This document shows, in pieces, positions 52,897 to 62,772 of a stretch of DNA of 64,000 nucleotides (positions are counted from its first letter, which is position 1; each line of letters begins with the position of its first letter). The notes beneath the pieces were generated by a model that made no database searches, was not told where the DNA came from, and saw only the letters and a program-made list of their open reading frames with translations. Origin of the DNA: Acidobacteriaceae bacterium (GTDB lineage: Bacteria; Acidobacteriota; Terriglobia; Terriglobales; Acidobacteriaceae); contig JASHNW010000018.1 of NCBI GenBank assembly GCA_030041435.1, positions 47,143 to 111,142 of the forward strand, written 5' to 3'. The position numbers and the translations under genes were made by a program.

Positions 52897-53913
52897 TCAA
52901 CTTCCCTGTTGCATGGCCTCAATCACCGCGTCGGCGAATGCCCTGGTCCCCGCTGTCCCGCCCACGTCGCGCGTCAGCGACTTCTTCGCGGCGTAGGTCT
53001 TCTCCAGCGCCGCCTGCACCCGGTCCGCCGCCGCGCCTTCATCGATATGCCGCAGCATCAGAATTGCCGACTGCAGCAGCGCCGTCGGATTCGCCAGGTC
53101 CCGGCCGGCAATGTCCGGCGCCGACCCGTGCACCGCCTCGAAGATCGCTGCCTCCGCGCCCAGATTCGCTCCCGGCACCAGCCCCAGCCCGCCCACGAAC
53201 GCCGCGCACAGGTCGCTGACGATATCGCCGTACAGATTCTCCATCACCAGCGTGTCGTACTGGTACGGGTTCATCACCAGCTGCATGCATGTGTTATCGA
53301 TGATGTGCTCGCCGTACGTGACGCTCGGATATCCCTTCGCAACCTCGCGGCAGCACCGCAAAAACAGCCCGTCGGACATCTTCATGATGTTCGCTTTGTG
53401 AATCGCGTGAATCTTCTTCCGCCCGTGCGTGTGCGCGTAGGCAAAGGCGAACTTCGCGATCCGCGTGCAGCCCTTTTCCGTCATCACCTTCAGCGACTCG
53501 ACGACACCCGGCACCACCTCATGCTCCAGGCCCACGTACAGACCCTCAGTGTTTTCGCGAATGACGATCAGGTCCACGTTCGGATAACGCGTCTCCAGTC
53601 CCGGCAGGTTTTTGATCGGCCGGAAGTTGGCAAACAGCTCGAACTTCTGCCGCAGCGTCACATTGATCGACGAGAATCCCTCCCCGATCGGCGTGGTCAC
53701 CGGTCCCTTCAGCGCCACGTGGTTGCGCTCGATCGACGCGTACAGCTCCTTCGGAATGTACTCCCCATGCTGCTCGAACGCGCCCGCGCCCGCCGCAAAA
53801 CGCTCCCAGTTGAATCGGATGCCGGTCGCTTCCAGAATGCGCACCACCGCATCCGTCACTTCCGGCCCGATGCCGTCTCCGGGAATCAGCGTAATCGTGT
53901 GTGTCGTGCTCAC
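52897..53913 (-). CDS. NAD-dependent isocitrate/isopropylmalate-type dehydrogenase
   Basis: 338 residues of the beta-decarboxylating dehydrogenase family. ITLIPGDGIGPEVTDAV begins the protein; substrate and metal residues are in NVTLRQKFELFANFRPIKNLPG and VIRENTEGLYVG; the C-terminus has FEAVHGSAPDIAGRDLANPTALL. The ENTEGLYVG loop and FSSINVTLR favour mitochondrial-type NAD-isocitrate dehydrogenase over LeuB, so a TCA-cycle role is likely. GTG start preceded by GAGGGGGG. The cupredoxin gene follows after 28 bp. Confidence 0.88.
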   Translation of the reverse strand: MSTTHTITLIPGDGIGPEVTDAVVRILEATGIRFNWERFAAGAGAFEQHGEYIPKELYASIERNHVALKGPVTTPIGEGFSSINVTLRQKFELFANFRPIKNLPGLETRYPNVDLIVIRENTEGLYVGLEHEVVPGVVESLKVMTEKGCTRIAKFAFAYAHTHGRKKIHAIHKANIMKMSDGLFLRCCREVAKGYPSVTYGEHIIDNTCMQLVMNPYQYDTLVMENLYGDIVSDLCAAFVGGLGLVPGANLGAEAAIFEAVHGSAPDIAGRDLANPTALLQSAILMLRHIDEGAAADRVQAALEKTYAAKKSLTRDVGGTAGTRAFADAVIEAMQQGS

Positions 53914-53933
53914 AACCCCCCTCGAATGTCTTC

Positions 53934-53967
53934 CCGCTCCCGGCTCCCGGCTACCGGCTACCAGCTA
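53934..53967. repeat. GCTCCCGGCTACCGGCTACCAGCTA words at nrdR 3' end
   Basis: Four imperfect copies of CGGCTNCC(A/G) run up to and include the stop codon of nrdR (CTA at 53965-53967, TAG on the gene strand). Nearly identical words occur at 37559-37580 and 52091-52103. Confidence 0.6.
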
Positions 53968-54450
53968 CGCCTTGCTCTTCCTGCCCGGCTTTTCACTGTG
54001 GTGGCTCAGCAACTGCTCCAGCTCTTCCTTGAACTCGCGCACATCCTTGAAATCCCGATAAACGCTGGCGAAGCGAATGTACGCCACTGTGTCCAGCGCC
54101 TTGAGCCTCTCCATAATCAACTCGCCGATTTCGGTCGTCGTGCGCTCCCGCTCGTTAGCCTCGGTCACAAAGCTCTCGGTCTCGTCGACCAGTTGCTCCA
54201 GCTTGCCGGCGGAAATCGGCCGCTTCTCGCACGCGTGCAGCAGCCCGCTCAGGATTTTTTGGCGATCGAACTTCTCCCGCCGCCCGTCTTTCTTTACCAC
54301 CATGTAGGGAATTTCGTCGATGCGCTCGTAGGTGGTAAAGCGTCGGTTGCAGCCTTCGCACTCGCGCCGTCTGCGGATGGAATCGGCTTCCCGGCTCTCA
54401 CGCGAGTCGATGACGCGGTCCTGAAGGAATCCGCAGTAGGGACATTTCAT
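53965..54450 (-). CDS. nrdR: Transcriptional repressor NrdR
   Basis: Represses ribonucleotide reductase genes in response to (d)ATP. 161 residues: an N-terminal zinc ribbon with the two Cys pairs in [10 protein letters not shown] and [14 protein letters not shown], then the ATP-cone domain (about 47-137; [19 protein letters not shown] and [15 protein letters not shown]). A C-terminal tail of ~20 basic residues is extra. No nrd genes lie in the window. It precedes the isocitrate dehydrogenase gene by 51 bp. Confidence 0.95.
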   Translation of the reverse strand: MKCPYCGFLQDRVIDSRESREADSIRRRRECEGCNRRFTTYERIDEIPYMVVKKDGRREKFDRQKILSGLLHACEKRPISAGKLEQLVDETESFVTEANERERTTTEIGELIMERLKALDTVAYIRFASVYRDFKDVREFKEELEQLLSHHSEKPGRKSKA

Positions 54451-54580
54451 CGGTCTGACCCAATTCTAGCAGCGCAAATCGGCCTATCCCGCGCGCTGCC
54501 CCGGTCGGCCGCATTCCGCCCCACGTTTGTCCCTGCGCGCAATTCGGGCTATTGTGGTTCGCGAAGCATCCTGGCCCGCT

Positions 54581-55048
54581 ATGAGCAACGCGAAGGCATC
54601 CCGTTCTCTCGTCAAAGGCTTTCTCGCCGGAGTCGTCGGCGGTCTGGCAGGAGCTGGCGTAAAAATCGTCGCCGAAATGGTTTTCCCGCCCCGCGTCGAA
54701 GGCCAAACGCCGCCTCCCGTGGTCCTGGCCGAGCAAATGGCCGGTCACGATCTGCCCGAATCTCAAAAGCAGGCAGCCTTCCACGGCATTCACTGGGTAT
54801 TCGGCGCCCTTGCCGGGGGCGCTTACGGTGCGCTGGTGGAATATGAGCCTTCGCTCGCGGCCTGGCACGGCGCCGCCTTTGGCATCACGCTCAACCGCAT
54901 CACCCACGAGGCGCTGCTGCCGACGCTCGGCCTCTCCGCTCCCACCGGCCAGCAGCCCACCCAGCAGCGCATCAGCGAATGGGTCACCCACGCCGCCTAC
55001 GGAGTCTCCACCGACCTCGTCCGCCGCGCCGTCCGCCGCAGACTCTAA
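54581..55048 (+). CDS. DUF1440/YagU-like inner-membrane protein
   Basis: 155 residues. LVKGFLAGVVGGLAGAGVK is the first hydrophobic helix, followed by FPPRVEG, a helix around WVFGALAGGAYGALVEY, and FGITLNRITHEALLPTLGL, matching the layout of DUF1440 (YagU in E. coli, linked to acid resistance). Function is not established. ATG 54581 is taken; an in-frame TTG at 54527 is unlikely. Divergent from nrdR, and its stop overlaps that of the convergent VOC gene by 2 nt. Confidence 0.72.
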   Translation: MSNAKASRSLVKGFLAGVVGGLAGAGVKIVAEMVFPPRVEGQTPPPVVLAEQMAGHDLPESQKQAAFHGIHWVFGALAGGAYGALVEYEPSLAAWHGAAFGITLNRITHEALLPTLGLSAPTGQQPTQQRISEWVTHAAYGVSTDLVRRAVRRRL

Positions 55049-55458
55049 CTGGCGGGCCCGGCAAAGAGAATGAGATTGCCATCTGAATCTTTCACAATGA
55101 ACGTCTTCGCGCCCCACGGTTCGTCTTTCAGGGGCTGCGCCATCGGCACGTCTGCGGCCTGATACGCATCGTAGAGCTGTCTGATCTCGTCCGCTGTGGC
55201 CAGCGTGATGGAGGCGGAGAGCAGCCCCTCGCGCTCGCGGACGTCTGCGGCAAAGAAGGACTCATCCATAGAACGCAGCGCCAGGTGGGCTTTGTCCCGG
55301 CTCACTTGTCCGTAGAACGGCGGATCGCCATAAACAAAGTCGACCCTGAATCCAAGCTTTGCCGTGAAGAAATCGGTCGATGCTTTCAGGTCGCGAACGT
55401 ACAGGTGCGCGGCAACGGACGTGAGAATCGGCTGAGAAAGCGGGTGCGTCCGGGGCAT
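55045..55458 (-). CDS. VOC-family (glyoxalase/bleomycin-resistance-like) protein
   Basis: 137 residues, a single vicinal-oxygen-chelate domain: AHLYVRDLKASTDFFTAKLGF at the start, DPPFYGQVSRD in the middle and AKTFIVKDSDGNLILFAG at the end. It resembles the bleomycin-resistance-type proteins more than glyoxalase I; substrate unknown. GAGGAG lies 5 nt before the ATG. Not obviously in an operon; the next leftward gene upstream ends 89 bp away. Confidence 0.85.
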   Translation of the reverse strand: MPRTHPLSQPILTSVAAHLYVRDLKASTDFFTAKLGFRVDFVYGDPPFYGQVSRDKAHLALRSMDESFFAADVREREGLLSASITLATADEIRQLYDAYQAADVPMAQPLKDEPWGAKTFIVKDSDGNLILFAGPAS

Positions 55459-55547
55459 GGCAGCTCCTCTTTTCTGAGCGGAACCCGAGCCACAGCGACC
55501 GAAGCGCCATCGCTTTCAGAAGACGCTGTCAACATTCAGGCGTCCAC

Positions 55548-56624
55548 TCAAACTTCCTGAGCCGGCGTACCCCCCACCTGGTGCGCCAGTTCCTCCCCTG
55601 CGTGCTCGCTCTCCCTGGTCACTTTCGTCAGCGACACGTGATCGAACCGCGCCCACACCAGCCCCACCGGCACAATCCCCAGGAACGTCACCAGCAGCAG
55701 CGCCGCGGCGCACCCCAGCGACGCCTCCGGCGACACCGCAAAGAAGTGCCGAATCGCCTCTTCCACCACCCCGATCTGCACAAACCATCCCAGCACGGGC
55801 AGCTGGAACACGCTCGCCCCCCCGCTGACCACCATTAGCAGCACGGCCTTCGCCGGCGTCATCGCCGCCAGTTCCGGGCTCGCCACGAATGCCAGTGCCG
55901 TCTCCAGGTAGGCCAGCGCAATCAGCACCCACATCGCCAGAGAAAGCGATGCCGTGTAGGCAAAATCCGCGAACGAACGGATCGTATCCAGCCCGGAGTG
56001 GAAGGAGTGGATTTTGCTCTCCACCGCCGCCCCGGCGCTCTTTGAAACGATGCCGAACCCGCGCCCCAGCAGCGACCCCACCATGCCGCCTGCCAGCCGC
56101 ACCAGCACCAGAAACAGCGCTCCAGCCGCGGTCAGCGCCAATCCCCAGTACCCGGCCTTCCTCAGCACTTCAGGATGCGGCAGCGATCCTCGCGGAGCCA
56201 GCACAATCACCGTAGAGGTTATCAGCGCCATCGCCCCGAAATCGCAAAGCCGCTCCACGATGTAAACGGCAATCTGCAGGCTCAGCGGCTCGCCGGTTTT
56301 CTTCGCCACCAGGTAGGGACGCACCAGGTCCGCCACACGCCCAATGAGCCCCACCGCCGTAAAGCCGATCACCTGCGTGCCCAGCAGCGACAGCGGTCCC
56401 ACCTTCCTGTTGTGCCGCATGAGCAAAGCCCACCGGATCGACCGGATAAAGTAGCCTGCGTAGATGCAGCCCAGCGCAAACACGATCCTGCGCCAGTCCG
56501 CCAGCCGCAGCTGTTCGGCAAACACGCTCCAGTTGAAATGAATTCGATGGCGGCCGAACCAAACCAGCGCCACGATCGCCACGATCGCGACCAGCAGCAC
56601 AATCCGCTTATTCCTGCTCTTCAA
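55548..56624 (-). CDS. UPF0104/LPG-synthase-TM-like integral membrane protein
   Basis: 358 residues with about eight transmembrane helices, of the flippase-like family related to the membrane half of lysylphosphatidylglycerol synthase (YbhN/AglD type). Conserved-looking parts are RSIRWALLMRHNRKVG, GLIGRVADLVRPYLVAKKTG and VPVGLVWARFD. Possibly lipid or lipid-linked sugar translocation; not established. I chose TTG 56624 (GGAG 6 nt upstream), which gives a normal Lys/Arg-rich start before the first helix and avoids overlap with the transglycosylase gene. Confidence 0.82.
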   Translation of the reverse strand: MKSRNKRIVLLVAIVAIVALVWFGRHRIHFNWSVFAEQLRLADWRRIVFALGCIYAGYFIRSIRWALLMRHNRKVGPLSLLGTQVIGFTAVGLIGRVADLVRPYLVAKKTGEPLSLQIAVYIVERLCDFGAMALITSTVIVLAPRGSLPHPEVLRKAGYWGLALTAAGALFLVLVRLAGGMVGSLLGRGFGIVSKSAGAAVESKIHSFHSGLDTIRSFADFAYTASLSLAMWVLIALAYLETALAFVASPELAAMTPAKAVLLMVVSGGASVFQLPVLGWFVQIGVVEEAIRHFFAVSPEASLGCAAALLLVTFLGIVPVGLVWARFDHVSLTKVTRESEHAGEELAHQVGGTPAQEV

Positions 56625-56668
56625 TCCGGGCTCCGTGGAAAGAAACGTTGCTGCATCGGCATGCACAC

Positions 56669-57460
56669 TCAGTGCGTCAGCGCAGCCATCTGTTCGCCGG
56701 AGCGGGCTTCCGCCCTGCGCCGCAGCGCATAGCGGCGATTGTACTCGTGAATTACACGCGCTACGTAAAGCCGCGTCTCGCGATACGGCGGAATCCCATG
56801 CCACCGGTCCACCGCCGCCGGCCCCGCGTTATACGCAGCCAGTGCCAGCGGGAGGCTGTCGTGGTACCGCGTCAGCAGCGCGTTCAGATACGCCGTTCCA
56901 CCCTGGATGTTCTGGCGCGGAACAAAGCTGTTCGCCACGCCCAGTCCCGATGCGGTTTGAGGCATCAGCTGCATCAGTCCCTGCGCGCCCGCGCGGCTCA
57001 CCGCGTGCGGATGCCCGTCGCTCTCCTGCCGCACCACACTGGCCAGCAGGTCCGCATCGATGTCGTAGGTCGCGCCCGCCTGCGCCAGCATTGGGTGCAG
57101 CTCCGCATCGGTCAGCTTCTCCGCCGCCACTGAGTCCTGAACCGCAACCGCCGGCGAATCGGACGCCTGCGCGGCGACCGGCAAAGCCACCGGTTCCGCG
57201 GACGCAATGTCCGACGCATCGACCTCCAAAAAATTCTCGCCCGCCGCATCCAGATACAGCCGCACCTTCGCGCCATCCTCCGCACGATGATCGCAGATAA
57301 GGTCGAATCCGTTTTTCAGCGTAACGTGTTCGACGACCCGCCCAGCCGCCGATCCAGCCGCCGATCCTTCCCCCGGCCCGGCCGCATGCGCCCCCGCGCA
57401 CACCAGCGCCAGCGTCAGCAGCAGCGCAGTGGTCCGGAAGTTCAGCAAAAAGCGGCGCAT
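56669..57460 (-). CDS. Soluble lytic transglycosylase-like (SLT) protein
   Basis: 263 residues. The signal peptide (LLNFRTTALLLTLALVCAGAHA) is followed by a ~90-residue linker, then an SLT domain (about 125-245): VVRQESDGHPHAVSRAGAQG carries the catalytic Glu, then LMQLMPQTASGLGV, GGTAYLNALL and ALAAYNAGPAAVDRW. It should cleave peptidoglycan in the periplasm. It sits in a leftward run from aguB to the UPF0104 gene, 19 bp after the HAD gene. Confidence 0.9.
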   Translation of the reverse strand: MRRFLLNFRTTALLLTLALVCAGAHAAGPGEGSAAGSAAGRVVEHVTLKNGFDLICDHRAEDGAKVRLYLDAAGENFLEVDASDIASAEPVALPVAAQASDSPAVAVQDSVAAEKLTDAELHPMLAQAGATYDIDADLLASVVRQESDGHPHAVSRAGAQGLMQLMPQTASGLGVANSFVPRQNIQGGTAYLNALLTRYHDSLPLALAAYNAGPAAVDRWHGIPPYRETRLYVARVIHEYNRRYALRRRAEARSGEQMAALTH

Positions 57461-57479
57461 GCGTCTCTACTCTACCAGT

Positions 57480-58352
57480 TCAGACGCGGCTTCCAGCCAG
57501 AACGCTCTCGACAATCTGCGCGACCCCGTCTTCATCGTTCCCCGGACCGATTTCCCAGCCGCGCTGCCGCGCCAGTTCCACCAAATCCGCCGCCCCATTT
57601 GCCATCACGACAGCCTGCCCGGCAACCTCCAGCATCTCCAGATCGTTCCAGTTATCTCCGATAGCCAGAATGTTCTCGCGCCCCATTGCCCGCCGCTCCG
57701 CCAACCTCCGCAGAGCCGCTCCTTTCGAGCAGCCACGCGGCAGGATATCGAGAATCGTCAGGTCCCGCGCCGCATACTCCGTCCGATGCACCTCGATCTG
57801 CGGCGCCAGCTCGCTGGCCACCAGCCATTCCTCGGCCCTGCGCATCGCTTCCACTCCCCCGCACACCATCCCCTGCACCGGAGCCTCGCCGCTGTCGAAC
57901 GCGCGCTCCAGCGGCCGTACCTCTCGAATCGACGCCCGGTTCGCCTCCACCCACAGCGAGATGCGCGCATGCGCCTGCTCCAGCGACTCCAGCACCAGTT
58001 CTCCGGGCCCCTCGTGATCGAAGGTGAACACCGTCATCCCAAACGGCCGCAGCGCCGGGACCAGCGCCCGTGCTGTCTCCACCGGCAGAAAGAAGCGGTC
58101 AATCGCCTCGCCCGCCAGCGTCCGCGTCACCGTCCCATTCGACGTAATCAGCACCGTCTCCGGCCGCAGCCCCACCGGCGCCAGCAGCGGCATCGCAAAC
58201 GCCTGCCGCCGGCCCGTGGCGATCACGATTTCGATCCCCGCCGCCTGCGCCTCGGTCAGCGCCGCACTGTTGCGCCGGCTCACCGCCGCCCCCACTGACG
58301 GCAGCAGCGTGCCGTCGATATCCACGGCGATTATCTTCACCAAACCAGCCAT
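57480..58352 (-). CDS. Cof-type HAD-IIB phosphatase
   Basis: 290 residues, cytoplasmic. Motif I AVDIDGTLLP (two Asp), motif II TSNGT, a C2B cap, motif III Lys in PRGCSKGAALRRL, and motif IV IGDNWNDLEML. Members dephosphorylate sugar phosphates or flavin/PLP precursors; the substrate cannot be predicted. It lies between tadA and the transglycosylase, same strand, gaps of 43 and 19 bp. Confidence 0.9.
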   Translation of the reverse strand: MAGLVKIIAVDIDGTLLPSVGAAVSRRNSAALTEAQAAGIEIVIATGRRQAFAMPLLAPVGLRPETVLITSNGTVTRTLAGEAIDRFFLPVETARALVPALRPFGMTVFTFDHEGPGELVLESLEQAHARISLWVEANRASIREVRPLERAFDSGEAPVQGMVCGGVEAMRRAEEWLVASELAPQIEVHRTEYAARDLTILDILPRGCSKGAALRRLAERRAMGRENILAIGDNWNDLEMLEVAGQAVVMANGAADLVELARQRGWEIGPGNDEDGVAQIVESVLAGSRV

Positions 58353-58395
58353 TGCTCTTCAGTCTAGGGGAAGGCGACCGCAGGACCGCGAATCG

Positions 58396-59182
<787 letters not shown>

Positions 59183-59183
<1 letters not shown>

Positions 59184-60346
59184 CAGAGCTCCGCAGCAGA
59201 TATGGGTTGCTGTTGCGTCATGCAGTGCAGAGCACCCAGCCCCCAGATCAGATCTCCGCAGTAAATCCCCACCACCTCGCGCGTCGGAAACACGTCCGCG
59301 AGAACGTTGAGCGCCTTGCGATCGGCGGAGTAATTCAAGGTTGGCACGAGAACCAGGTCGTTGGCAATGTAAAAGTTGGCGTAGCTCGCGGGCAGTCGCT
59401 GCCCGTCGAAAATCACCGGCGGCGGCATCGGCAACTCCACAATCTCAAACGGCTTGCCTTCCGGATTCCGTGCCGCCCGCAGCCGCTCCAGATTCTCCTG
59501 CAAGGGCAGGTGGTTTTCGTCCTCGCGATTCGGCTCCACCACGGTGACAATCGTATTCGGCCCCACAAACCGCGTAATGTCGTCCACGTGCCCGTGCGTG
59601 TCGTCGCCGGCGATGCCGCGATTCATCCACAGCACCTGATCGATGCCCAGGAAATCGTGGAACACATGCTCCAGTTGCTCGCGGCTCACGCCTGGATTCC
59701 GCTGCTGCACTTCGCTCAGCAGGCATTCCTCCGTCGTAATCAGCGTGCCCTGCCCGTTCACGTCGATCGACCCGCCCTCCAGCACCACGCGGTGCGGCCC
59801 GTGCGGCGTCTCGATCGTCGGCTCCCACTGCGGCATGCCAAGCAGCTCTGCGACTTTGCCCGGAATCTCGTCGTCGCGGTGCCAGTTGTCGTACTTCGCC
59901 CACGCATTAAACTTCCAATTCGTAACAGCGACAGCTGCGGAATACTCGCGTGCCGGGAGCAGATCCACGTCTTCCGTATGCGGTTGCCGCTCGGCGCGTT
60001 TCTTCACGAAGATCGGCCCCGAATCCCGCGTCCACACCCGATCCGTACGCCACGGATGAAAATGCACCCGCCCCAGGCGCGCACCCGCGCGTTTCAGCGT
60101 GCCCCGCGCGCGCTTCTCCGCCGCGGCATCGTTCACCAGGATGTGCACGTCCTCGACGCGCGTCAGGTGCCGCACGATTTCGGCATAGACCCACGGAATC
60201 GGCTGAAACTTCCCCGGCCAGTCGTCGGGGTTGTGCGGCCACGCCAGCCACGTCGCCTCATGCGGCTCCCACTCCGCCGGCATCCGATAGCCCAGCTCAC
60301 GCGGCGTTCCTGTCATCACCGGTCGCTCCACGCCGGTCGCGCTCAT
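59183..60346 (-). CDS. aguA: Agmatine deiminase
   Basis: Converts agmatine to N-carbamoylputrescine. 387 residues: GYRMPAEWEPHEATWLAWPH at the start, TRDSGPIF, the catalytic His region DDTHGHVDDITRFVGP, VLEGGSIDVNGQGT, and the nucleophilic Cys near the end in GLGALHCMTQQ (C375). Start ATG 60346 overlaps the aguB stop as ATGA. Together with pdaD and aguB it completes arginine to putrescine. Confidence 0.94.
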
Positions 60347-61257
60347 TCGCTGTCGCCATCCAGAAAGCGGCTCGCGATCGGCCCGTAGGCATCGATGCGC
60401 CGGTCGCGCAGGAACGGCCAGTTGCGTCGCGTGTCTTCCATCTTTGCCAGGTCGATCTCGCCGATCAGAATCTCCTCCCGGTCGTGCGCCGCCTTCGCAA
60501 TCACCCGCCCAAACGGATCCGCCAGAAACGATCCGCCCCAGAACTCGAGCCCCGGCCCCGCCACGCGGTTCCCGCGCACATCGCCATGCTCCAGGCCCAC
60601 GCGATTCACCGCCGCAACGTATACGCCGTTCGCAATCGCATGCGCGCGCTGGATCGTCTGCCACGCCTCGTACTGCGCCGTCCCGAACTCGTCCTTCTCC
60701 TGCGGATGCCACCCGATCGCCGTCGGATAGAACAGCACGTTCGCGCCCTTCAGGGCCGTAATCCGCGCGCCCTCCGGATACCACTGGTCCCAGCACACCA
60801 GCGTGCCGATCTTCCCCGCCGATGTGTCGAACGCGCGAAAGCCCAGGTCCCCCGGCGTGAAATAGAACTTCTCGTAGTACAGCGGATCGTCCGGGATGTG
60901 CATTTTCCGGTACAGCCCCGTCAGGCTGCCGTCCCTTTCAATCACTGCTGCGGTGTTGTGATAGAGCCCCGGCGCCCGCCGCTCGAACAGCGACGCCACC
61001 ACCACCACCTTCTCTTCGCGTGCTACCGCGCCCAGCCGCTCCGTGCTCGGCCCGGGAATCGGCTCCGCCAGATCGAACAGCGCGATGTCTTCGCGCTGGC
61101 AGAAGTACTGCGCGCGAAACAGCTCCGGCAGGCAAACGACGTCCGCACCCAGCCGCGCCGCCTCGCGCACGCGCTCCGCCGCCTTCTCAAGATTCGCATC
61201 CGGATCCGGCCCGCAGCTCATCTGCACCAGCCCCACGCGCGTCGTTTTGTCCGTCAT
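60343..61257 (-). CDS. aguB: N-carbamoylputrescine amidase (nitrilase superfamily)
   Basis: Hydrolyses N-carbamoylputrescine to putrescine, CO2 and ammonia. 304 residues with the Glu-Lys-Cys triad: E45 in VCLPELF, K118 in YRKMHIPD, C155 in LVCWDQWYPE. RRNWPFLRDRRIDAY at the C-terminus is typical of AguB. ATG 61257 begins TTRVGLVQMSCGPD-type sequence. It is followed by aguA (4-nt overlap) and preceded by the toxin gene 61 bp upstream. Confidence 0.93.
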   Translation of the reverse strand: MTDKTTRVGLVQMSCGPDPDANLEKAAERVREAARLGADVVCLPELFRAQYFCQREDIALFDLAEPIPGPSTERLGAVAREEKVVVVASLFERRAPGLYHNTAAVIERDGSLTGLYRKMHIPDDPLYYEKFYFTPGDLGFRAFDTSAGKIGTLVCWDQWYPEGARITALKGANVLFYPTAIGWHPQEKDEFGTAQYEAWQTIQRAHAIANGVYVAAVNRVGLEHGDVRGNRVAGPGLEFWGGSFLADPFGRVIAKAAHDREEILIGEIDLAKMEDTRRNWPFLRDRRIDAYGPIASRFLDGDSE

Positions 61258-61318
61258 CCGTCCGATTTTATATGTCCTAGGTGAGAGCTCGACTGGCTGC
61301 TCCGGAAGTTTGGCGCAA

Positions 61319-61741
61319 TCAGAAAGGCAGTGCCCGGAAGAGGCCCCGCTTTGCGTGTCGAAGCACTTCCTTGTCATGCGTGCAAAGAGTGAGGTTCTCG
61401 ATCCTCGCCGTTGCCACGATCAGGCGATCGGCAGGGTCTCCATGAAACCCCTCCGGCAGACGCGCAGTCTCGGCTGCGATGCGAGGGCTGATCGCAACCA
61501 GCCCGATGCCGGCTTCTGCCAGGGCCCTCGCCAGCCACTCTTCCAAAGGTAGCGGCAGGATCACACGGCCTCTGCGCCAGATATTCGCGATTTCCAGAAG
61601 CGAAACAGCCGCAACAAACAGCTGCCCATTCGCTTCGTACCTCTCGATCGCCCTGCGGATCGGAACAGGCAGTTGATCGTCGCCCGTTGCCAGCCAAAGC
61701 CATGTGTGCGTATCGAGCAGAAGGCCCGCGTCCCCGTTCAT
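61319..61741 (-). CDS. PIN-domain toxin (VapC-like)
   Basis: 140 residues, probable RNase toxin. PIN-domain acidic residues are visible: LLLDTHTWLWLATG (first Asp), SLLEIANIWRRG (Glu), GDPADRLIVATA (Asp) and LCTHDKEVLRH (Asp). The THTWLWL start is typical of the PIN group paired with Phd/YefM antitoxins. The ATG at 61741 overlaps the antitoxin stop (ATGA), as expected for co-translated toxin-antitoxin pairs. Confidence 0.88.
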   Translation of the reverse strand: MNGDAGLLLDTHTWLWLATGDDQLPVPIRRAIERYEANGQLFVAAVSLLEIANIWRRGRVILPLPLEEWLARALAEAGIGLVAISPRIAAETARLPEGFHGDPADRLIVATARIENLTLCTHDKEVLRHAKRGLFRALPF

Positions 61742-61980
61742 TTTTCGCTGTTCCAAATCTCCGCATCGGGCGAAACAACGTCGCCGACGATTTTCATCGT
61801 CCCCTTCATATAACCAAACAGTGGAACAGGCCGCTTTTCTTCAACGGGAACAATTTTCACCAGAGGCTTGCCTCGTTTGGAAACAATCACCGGCCTCCTG
61901 CTCCTCCGCACGCCTTCCATCACCTTAAGGCAGGTGGCCTTGAATTCAGTCGCCGAGAGCTCGGATGGTTCTGTGGCCAT
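61738..61980 (-). CDS. Phd/YefM-family antitoxin
   Basis: 80 residues. The N-terminal DNA-binding domain shows ELSATEFKATCLKVMEGV and RRPVIVSKRGKPLVKIVPV, the Phd/YefM pattern; the C-terminal part (GTMKIVGDVVSPDAEIWN) would wrap the toxin. Such antitoxins usually repress their own promoter, which should lie in 61981-62020. The start is ATG 61980 (GGAG 9 nt upstream); ATG 61989 is possible. Confidence 0.87.
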   Translation of the reverse strand: MATEPSELSATEFKATCLKVMEGVRRSRRPVIVSKRGKPLVKIVPVEEKRPVPLFGYMKGTMKIVGDVVSPDAEIWNSEK

Positions 61981-62020
61981 TATGGTCATCTCCAAGTGAC
62001 CATTTTATCTCGAAACATGG

Positions 62021-62051
62021 AAAAGGCGCCAGCCTTTCGCTGGCGCCTTTT
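62021..62051 (-). terminator. Intrinsic terminator after pdaD
   Basis: AAAAGGCGCCAGC (62021-62033) and GCTGGCGCCTTTT (62039-62051) form a perfect 13-bp stem with a 5-nt loop, 13 bp after the pdaD stop. Both strands end in a four-T stretch, so it may work in either direction. It insulates pdaD from the toxin-antitoxin pair. Confidence 0.85.
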
Positions 62052-62064
62052 GGCCTTTTCGTAC

Positions 62065-62610
62065 CTACTCGAAAATCAAAATCGCCGCCGCAATCGTCGT
62101 CGTCCACAGCCCGCGCTTGTCGCCAATCGCCGACTGCGTCACGTTCGCCGTGCGCACAATCTTGTTTGAGATGCGGTAGATTTCCTTCTTCTCGTCCCAG
62201 CTCTTGTCCGGATCGAAATCCACGTCCAGCGTCGTGGCCAGCATCTCCGCCGCCAGTTCCTCGGCGTACTCGCCTGCCTGCTCCTCGGTCTCGCCGAAGC
62301 TGTGGTGTTCGCTCAGGTAGCCGTACGTATTGCGGTCGCTCGGAATCGCCACACCGATGCTCGAGGCCACCAGCCGGTGCGGCTCCCGCGTCGAGTTCTC
62401 CGCCACCACGGCAAAGACCACTTCGCCGGGGCTCAGATACTTCAGCCCCTCTTTGCGGGCAATCAGCTTGGCCTGCGGCGGAAAGATCGACGACACCCGC
62501 ACCAGGTTCTGCGCTGCAATGCCGGCATCCCGCAGCGCCAGCTCAAATGAGGTCAGCCGCTCCTTGTGTTTCCCGACGCCTTTGGTAAAAAACAACCGCC
62601 TCGGGACCAT
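62065..62610 (-). CDS. pdaD: Pyruvoyl-dependent arginine decarboxylase
   Basis: Makes agmatine from arginine. 181 residues with the family signatures [31 protein letters not shown] and [20 protein letters not shown]. The VSS motif holds the self-cleavage site; the second Ser (residue 41) should become the pyruvoyl group of the alpha chain. This archaeal-type enzyme replaces the PLP-dependent SpeA. The ATG at 62610 ([11 protein letters not shown]) fits family N-termini; a TTG at 62622 with GGAGG 9 nt upstream is the alternative. Confidence 0.93.
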   Translation of the reverse strand: MVPRRLFFTKGVGKHKERLTSFELALRDAGIAAQNLVRVSSIFPPQAKLIARKEGLKYLSPGEVVFAVVAENSTREPHRLVASSIGVAIPSDRNTYGYLSEHHSFGETEEQAGEYAEELAAEMLATTLDVDFDPDKSWDEKKEIYRISNKIVRTANVTQSAIGDKRGLWTTTIAAAILIFE

Positions 62611-62772
62611 GTTTTTTCCCAATTCTCAATTCCTCCAGTGGCTAGGCTCGTCCGCCGCAGTTCTCCCGCCATCCCATCCTGTCCGGAACGGTTCGGAAAT
62701 GCATCCCGATGCAAAATATCACAGCGCAGACGATGCTGAAATGCCGGATCGATGAATTTACGCCGCTTTTAA

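Noticed and set aside
52726..54846. 706-codon + strand frame spanning the cupredoxin, isocitrate dehydrogenase and nrdR genes
   Set aside because: Covers three real minus-strand genes and an intergenic region with shadow-like composition.
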